64,000 bases of DNA from Alternaria dauci (Eukaryota > Ascomycota > Dothideomycetes > Pleosporales > Pleosporaceae): NCBI RefSeq assembly GCF_042100115.1, contig NC_091272.1, positions 2,294,001 to 2,358,000 of the forward strand. The letters are read 5' to 3'. A program made the translations under genes and the position numbers. Positions 58,554 through 64,000 of the stretch are shown here, piece after piece. Under the pieces are notes generated by a model that was not told the origin of the DNA, did no database searches, and was given only the letters and a program-made list of their open reading frames with translations. The first letter of the stretch is position 1, and each line of letters begins with the position of its first letter.

Positions 58554-59904
58554 ATGGACTCGGCGCATCAGCCCTCACCAACGTTCCTGGCCGAAAATCG
58601 AGGCCCAACTATCCAAGCGACGGCCTGTCTATTGATAATCTTTTGTACTACATTTGTTGCTTTACGCTACTATTCCCGCTATCTCACGAGCACTGCTTTG
58701 AGCATCGAAGATGTCATAATACCCTTTGCCTGGTTGGCTGAAGTAGGTTTGTGCATCGTTGGTATTGGTAGGCATCTCCTTAAGACCCCCATAACACCCC
58801 ATTGACATATTTTGCAGTGATGGTAGAGAAAGCTAGCACAGGTAAAAGCTCCAATATACGAACTGGACATGAGGCATACGCTGACTTTGTGTATTAACAT
58901 TCCAGGTCGGCACATGGCTTATGTCCTTGCCACAGATCCGGCAAAGATACGTGAGCACTTCAAAGCTATCATGATACAAGAAGTCCTACATCCAGCAGCT
59001 GTTGCATTCCCGAAACTCGTAGTGGTGCTACTCTACTTGCGCATCCTCACCAACAAGTATGAACGCTCCGCCGCTAAGGCGCTGGTGTTTCTTATCATCG
59101 CCACTTGGATCTCTTTCACGGTGGCTGCTATGTTTCAGTGTATACCTTTTGATTTCAACTGGGACAAAAGCGATCCTAACGGAAGTTGTTTCAACGTTCA
59201 GGTCTTCGCAAACAGCTCGAGCGTACCTAATATTGTTACTGACCTAGCTGTTCTGGTTCTGCCCCTAAGAACAGTGTGGTGCTTGAAGATCAGTATTGGG
59301 AGAAGAATTGGATTATTGTTCATCTTCCTGACTGGAAGTGCGTAAGTAGTTTTGTCATCTATCGCCTCGTATCTCCTACGATATCTGTAGCTAACGTTCG
59401 TGCAGCGGCATAGTTGCGTCTATAGTTCGCACAGTCGTGTTCGCCCAAACCCTTGCAGAAGCCGGACCTCTTACAGACGTAACATGGAACCATGTCTCTC
59501 TCACAAACTGGACGATGATAGAGCCTGGAATGTACCTTCTTAGCGCCTGCTCTCTGTCTTTCAAACCCCTCCTCCGCTCGTTTGCCAAAGCCCTGCGTCT
59601 TCAAGGCTTCATTACGCATGCAAGGTCCACTGTTGGTGGAACACAGAGTCCAGTCAAGAAGACAATCACATCGACCCAGACGCAGCCCGAGGTTTTCGAG
59701 CTGGGGCATATCAGGAACGTTTCCGAGTTTGGCAAATTCCATCGATTGAGCGATGATCAGAGTAGCAGTACTGAAGAGAACGCCGAAGGAAAGATTGAAG
59801 TGGCTGTCACGGAAACCATTGAACTGGAGTCGGAAAAGAGAATAGATGATGACCACTGGGATCACCATGATTTTGCAAGCGACCATTTGGGGAGGGCGGT
59901 GTAA
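58554..59904 (+). CDS. PTH11-like / rhodopsin-domain integral membrane protein
   Basis: Seven-helix fungal membrane protein of the family that includes the Pth11 surface-sensing receptor. Exons 58554-58767, 58818-58841, 58906-59341, 59406-59904; 390 aa. Exon 2 is only 24 nt and encodes the loop MVEKASTG that joins helix 2 to GRHMAYVL, the family's GRH motif. Hydrophobic segments include TACLLIIFCTTFVALRYYSR, IPFAWLAEVGLCIVGIV, VAFPKLVVVLLYLRIL, ALVFLIIATWISFTVAAMF, and VPNIVTDLAVLVLPL. The conserved pattern CIPFDFNWD.. NGSCFN..F of the third extracellular loop is present. The tail (about 285-390) is hydrophilic and acidic. There is no CFEM domain. Ligand and signalling role are unknown. Confidence 0.9.
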
Positions 59905-60462
59905 ATATGTACTGTTCAAACAGCTAGGTGCATCAATGAACGCATGTACACTTCCGTCTCGGGTGACGACTGACAGGGAGGCACGCGGCGTTGCATAGTT
60001 CATGGCTGGGTCGTCATTTCGCAAAGTGCACTGTCGTTGCAGCGCGGAACAAGACTGCTACTGAGACCTGCCTCTTCACGCCCGCCATGGTCAATAGGCC
60101 ACCCTCACGCCATCGGTGAGACGGCGTTTTGTCATATGACATGCGATAGAAACAAAGAATTCGTTCGGACTCCGTGCATACCGGCCCCAGAAGACGGAGT
60201 CTTGAAAGGATCGATCGCGTGTGCTTAGCGCGCCGCGCACCTAACGCGAATTAACAACGTCGTCATGCATTTGTCTAGGTGCCTCCATCTCCACCCAAAG
60301 TGACACCAGCCAACTGAAGGCACTCCATCACGACGTCATGTTGCTTATGGGGCGTCTCTCAACGAGCCACATGCGCTCGCGTCGGCGCAGATTATCCGCT
60401 GTTACTTGACCTTCTGATCTCACTGTTACGTCTACGTACATACACGAGCAACTTATACCAAG
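59905..60462. promoter_or_regulatory. promoter region of the BLI-3-like gene
   Basis: 558 bp between codirectional genes. It contains a palindromic GATCGATC at 60209-60216, about 250 bp before the start. No gene-like frame is present. Confidence 0.4.
60209..60216 (+). promoter_or_regulatory. GATCGATC, candidate light-response (White Collar) element
   Basis: A GATCGATC palindrome upstream of a homologue of a blue-light-induced gene. GATCGA-type sequences are reported as White Collar complex targets in Neurospora. The match is short and function is inferred. Confidence 0.3.
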
Positions 60463-61293
60463 ATGTCTTCTGCCTCTCGACTACTTGTACGCTCTGCACG
60501 AACTATCCTGCCCCGAATCCAATCTACGACTCGCATCGCAATACCTGTCAAAACCACTACTCCTCGATATTTCTCGACATCACACATCTTCAGAATGCCG
60601 GACCAACTCAAGGCTAGCGAGGTCAACTCCAAGACCGATCCTTCCGTCGCGAAGCAGTATGACGACGAGACACCCAAGGATCAGCAGATCAAGCAGTTCT
60701 TTGAAATGGTTGATGGCAAGAAGATTTGCATGCTCAACACATACCGTAACGGTGTCGGTACGTTGCTTTCCATCTGTTCACCATGGAGCCCCATCCTTCC
60801 CTATTTGTCCAGTACGAACAAGAACTAATCAGCGCTCCAAGGCCCTGTCGGTCGCTCCATGGCTCTTGCCCGCCGCGATGGCCCCGACTTCCTGTTCCTC
60901 GCCAATGCACACTCGCAAAAGTTCAGCGACCTGGAGCAAAACAAAGAGGTCCAGATCTCCTTCCAAGACCTCAAGACTCAGGAATGGGCTTCCATCACAG
61001 GCACTGCCACAACAACAGACAACAGCGATCCTCGCATCAAGGAGGTATGGAGCCGCGGAGCCGCCGCATGGTTTGGTGACCTCGGTGACGGAAAGCACAC
61101 CGGTGGGCCTGAGGATCCCCGCATGACGTTGATTGAGATCAAGAGCAAGTACGTATCGTACTATGTGACGGAGGTCGGCATGTTGGGTTACGCAAAGGAG
61201 ATTATCGCTGCGAATGTCACGGGCGGCGTCGCAAACACAGGCAAGCTTAGGGAACTCAAGGAGGCGGATCTGGAGAAGGCGCGGTCAATGTAA
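60463..61293 (+). CDS. bli-3: BLI-3-like pyridoxamine-phosphate-oxidase-fold flavoprotein
   Basis: Small FMN-binding split-barrel protein of the general-stress-protein-26 group; Neurospora bli-3 is blue-light-inducible. Exons 60463-60757 and 60842-61293; 248 aa. The N-terminal 44 residues are rich in Arg, Ser and Thr without acids (SRLLVRSARTILPRIQSTTR) and end near RYFSTSHIF, like a mitochondrial presequence. A second ATG then begins MPDQLKASEVNSKTD, the usual cytosolic start of this family. The fold is seen in KKICMLNTYRN, GRSMALARRDGPDFLFLANA, NKEVQISFQDLKTQEWASI and PRMTLIEIKSKYVSYY. Substrate or reaction is not established. Confidence 0.9.
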
Positions 61294-61768
61294 GTGCATA
61301 AAAGCACAGTTGATGTAATGGGATTGTGTTGAGATCGTGGTAGATCTCCATCGAAGCTGTAAAGGCTTGCAGATTTAAGAACAATGATTTACTTTCCGAA
61401 GCAAGTAACGTGAGATGACGTGCCACGGATGTCTTTAACGGTGATCAACAGTGTCATGTGCGACATCACTCTTATCTCCGATTGTTGGATTGTTCAGACC
61501 TCAAGAAGCGTTTGACGTACGGATAATGTTGATGCATCTGGCAGGATGTGTCGACCAGCTTCCTGAGCCGGATAGCTTTGATTGGATCATGCCCCGCTTT
61601 CGTCATGGCCACGACGCATGGCAATGATGTTGTCACAACCCGTATCTATGGCGTCGAAGGTCGCGAATATGGCGATCACAGGTATATAATGTCGGAATGA
61701 GCCCAGGTTGCTTAGGAGTCGGAACTGCGCTGTTAAGTACTCTCAAATTCAGACCAAATCAAGTCATC
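61294..61768. promoter_or_regulatory. intergenic, promoter of the GST gene
   Basis: 475 bp between codirectional genes with no supported ORF. A TATA-like ggtatataatg lies at about 61680-61690, some 80 bp before the start codon, and is a plausible core promoter. Confidence 0.4.
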
Positions 61769-62630
61769 ATGGGAAAGGATCACCCTGACGCAGACCTTCA
61801 CCCCGAAGCAACAGGGCTTGCATCAGCCACAGTCAAGGTAAGTCTATTCACAGCCCACGCATGTTTCTTGTTGCTGATTTGACAAGGCTCATGCCGCGGA
61901 ATGTCCGTTGAAATTATATTCTGGGTGGTTTTGCCCTTTCGTGCAGCGCGTCTGGATTGCGCTAGAGGAGAAGGGCATACAGTACCAGTACATTGAAGTC
62001 AATCCGTATCATAAGCCAAAGTCGCTGCTGGACCTCAACCCGCGCGGCTTGGTTCCAACGCTACAGTACCAAGACAAGCCACTTTACGAGAGTACGATTC
62101 TATGTGAATTCCTCGAGGAGGCATACCCTCAGCACACACCGCATCTCATGCCGACGGAGCCGTACCAGAGAGCCAGAACGAGGATTTGGACGGACTATGT
62201 GGGTAGTCGCATCATACCTGCGTACCACCGCTTCCTACAACACCAAGGCGGTGATGGCCTGGAAGAGAAGCAAAAAGAGTTTCTCCATCACCTGAAGGAG
62301 TTTACACGCGAGATGGATGCCGAGGGCCCATTCTTTTCGGGCAAGGACTTTCAACTCATCGATATCGTATTGGCCCCTTGGGGCGTCCGTCTCTGGGTAT
62401 TTGACCACTTCAAGGGCGGGGTAGGTATTCCTGATGAGGGCAAAGGTGGAGAGGACGAGGAGACGTGGAAGAGATTTAGGAAGTGGCTGGCTGCTGTTGA
62501 GGATAGGAAGAGTGTCAAGGAAACGCTGAGCGAGAGGCAGCACTACCTGCCGATCTACCAGCGATATGCAGAGGACCGCGCACAGTCTGAAGCGGCAAAG
62601 GCTATTCGAGCCGGTCGGGGGATCCCCTAG
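61769..62630 (+). CDS. omega-class-like glutathione S-transferase
   Basis: Cytosolic thiol transferase/dehydroascorbate-reductase-type enzyme. Exons 61769-61837 and 61887-62630; 270 aa. The thioredoxin-fold N-terminal domain starts at CPLKLYSGWFCPFVQRV; Cys39 in FCPF is the catalytic cysteine expected in omega GSTs rather than Tyr or Ser. LNPRGLVPTLQY supplies the cis-Pro and YESTILCEFLEE the Glu-Ser glutathione gamma-glutamyl contact. The all-helical C-terminal domain includes FFSGKDFQLIDIVLAPW with the N-capping Asp motif. The short first exon adds a 23-residue leader ahead of the barrel. No targeting signal is clear. Confidence 0.92.
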
Positions 62631-62875
62631 TACTGATACTATTAACTCGTCTTATGCCGTGTGACGTCAAGTTCCCGCGAGTGGTTCGGTTGTTTCGTGG
62701 GTGCTGTTGCCCGGGTGATGATGTTGGTAAACGGGGCCCACCCGTGCGCCACAACGGGCTAAGCGTTAGCCCACCACCCCATTGATCCTAAACTCCCTTG
62801 GACGAGGATCCCTCACAACCTATGCGCCGGCGCTGCAAACACTTGCAGTAATTTCGACATCACCACCCGCCAAAC
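62631..62875. promoter_or_regulatory. short intergenic region before the KEN-box gene
   Basis: 245 bp between codirectional genes; promoter and leader of the right-edge gene. No element is called. Confidence 0.4.
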
Positions 62876-64000
62876 ATGTACGGATACACGGCCGGCACGC
62901 CCTGCCCGGCGCCCTATGCCTCGAGCAGCAGCGGCTACTACACCGGCTATGGAAGCCACTACGCGCCTACCTACTACAACGACGAGAACAACACGACCGC
63001 AAACCTCGAATACACGACCGAACTGAAGCCCGCCCGCCAGCCCAAGCCACGACGCCCAATGCGCAACGCGCACAAGCCCGCCTTCAACCCATCGCTCGAC
63101 ATCTTCGAGGATGTTGCGCACGAGGAGGAACTGCAGCAGCAACAAGCAGAATTTGACGTCAAGAGGAGGAGCCGCGCAAGCCTTGTTCCCGCAGCTGCCA
63201 GGGCCAAGAAGAGCACCATCCTTGCGTACCCAGCACAGAGGATGCCCAAGCCGGCCGCGCCTGTTCAGGAGCCACACCTTGAGAGGCCGCACCGAAGACG
63301 TGTCTCGCAGATGCCCACCGAAAAACATGCCTCAGACGCCGATGCGACTGTGCAGTTGCAGGAACATGTGCTGGAGAGGAAGGAGCTCAAGAAGCAGGCC
63401 CCTAACAAGGAATTGCGACGAAGGACCATCTACATTCCGTCCGATGACACGTCAGTCTTCACCATCCACCCAGGGCAGCCTACACATGCGCCGCGCAACG
63501 CTCGCGAGACCTCACCAGACATTGGACTAGACCTCGTCACATTATCCGAGGAAGAAGGAAACAACCTGATGCCGGCCTTGAAGAAGGAGAGAAAGGTACC
63601 GCGCAAGTCTCTCGCGGCACCGCCGAAGCGAGGTCCCCTGAGCACAACATCGCGATCATCGCAGAACTCGTCGTTTTCGAGCGACATAGTGGGCTCAGGC
63701 GGCGGGAAGGAGAACGTGCCACCAGGAATCGAGACTATCGAGAAGAAGAAGTGTGGGACGCATATCGAGATTAATTTCACCAAGACAGACACGAAGAAAC
63801 CCGTCGCCAAGGCTCCCAAGGTCCACTTCAGTGCTCCCAAAGAGCCTGAACGCGTATTACATGCCAAAAAACGGCCAGAGGGCTCACAGAAACGACCACG
63901 CACTCATGTGGCTCAAGACGACGCACCAGCGAAAGCGCTCAAGGCGAGGGCAGACGGCACTGCTTCGGCCGCAAGTAGCAGGGCATCTCTGAGGACAACC
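62876..64000 (+). CDS. disordered KEN-box protein, 5' part (truncated by window edge)
   Basis: An ATG followed by 375 uninterrupted codons to the last base; the 3' end lies outside the window. It opens Tyr/Gly/Ser-rich (MYGYTAGTPCPAPYASSSSG) and continues as a basic, Pro/Lys-rich disordered chain with a helical EEELQQQQAEFDVKRRSR patch. A conserved-looking RRRTIYIPSDDTSVFTIHPG lies near residues 184-203. A KEN box is at 278-280 in GGKENVPPG, and RxxL elements occur in RASLVP and PRKSLAAPP. KEN and RxxL motifs are degrons recognised by the anaphase-promoting complex, so a cell-cycle or chromosome role is likely but not proven. It cannot be assigned to securin or another named protein. Overlapping frames in other registers are shadows. 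Confidence 0.8.
   Translation, partial: MYGYTAGTPCPAPYASSSSGYYTGYGSHYAPTYYNDENNTTANLEYTTELKPARQPKPRRPMRNAHKPAFNPSLDIFEDVAHEEELQQQQAEFDVKRRSRASLVPAAARAKKSTILAYPAQRMPKPAAPVQEPHLERPHRRRVSQMPTEKHASDADATVQLQEHVLERKELKKQAPNKELRRRTIYIPSDDTSVFTIHPGQPTHAPRNARETSPDIGLDLVTLSEEEGNNLMPALKKERKVPRKSLAAPPKRGPLSTTSRSSQNSSFSSDIVGSGGGKENVPPGIETIEKKKCGTHIEINFTKTDTKKPVAKAPKVHFSAPKEPERVLHAKKRPEGSQKRPRTHVAQDDAPAKALKARADGTASAASSRASLRTT

Noticed and set aside
62782..63530. Plus- and minus-strand frames overlapping the right-edge gene
   Set aside because: They are out-of-register shadows. The frame from the ATG at 62876 is open for 375 codons to the window end and carries a KEN box and conserved-looking block.

Overview
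The window is nuclear DNA of a filamentous ascomycete. Most genes carry several short introns (about 38-150 nt, mostly 45-65) with GT..AG ends and CTAAC/CTGAC-like branch sites, and the inventory is typically ascomycete: a Zn2Cys6 regulator, a PTH11-like membrane protein, a BLI-3-type flavoprotein, GH16 and GH32 secreted hydrolases and an allantoate/nicotinate-type MFS carrier. The class Dothideomycetes (perhaps Pleosporales) is a guess from protein flavour, not proven here. I found no tRNA, rRNA, CRISPR array, intact transposon or viral relic.

Layout. 1-3.0 kb is gene-poor with at most two small Cys/His ORFs. 3.0-10.6 kb holds quinolinate phosphoribosyltransferase (+), a secreted GH16 glucanase (+), an ACS-family MFS carrier (-) and a Zn2Cys6 activator (-). 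11.3-31.2 kb is a dense housekeeping block: Vts1-like SAM protein, prefoldin 6, Vps4, Kap121/importin-5, a four-CBS/PB1 tail-anchored protein, ribosomal eS26, a VanZ-like membrane protein and Spt7 of SAGA. 31.9-35.0 kb carries a small Cys-rich ORF and a repeat-rich, probably nuclear protein. 35.4-44 kb has a rhomboid protease, the DEAD-box helicase Dhh1, a fungal AAA protein and COG5. 44.3-54.3 kb has PDI with KDEL, a phytanoyl-CoA-dioxygenase-like enzyme, a GH32 invertase-type enzyme and Hrd1. 55-64 kb has an unknown Ser/Pro-rich protein, a PTH11-like protein, BLI-3-like and omega-GST-like proteins, and the 5' part of a KEN-box protein that runs off the right edge.

Functional themes. Vts1 and Dhh1 both act in mRNA repression and decay. 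PDI and Hrd1 are the folding and degradation arms of ER quality control. The NAD-synthesis gene, carrier and regulator at the left may share a nicotinate/nitrogen theme. All exon models were derived by eye from splice signals, reading-frame continuity and family conservation. In every listed multi-exon model the exon lengths sum to a multiple of three. Several starts were moved downstream to the first ATG because the longest open frame began at TTG or GTG.
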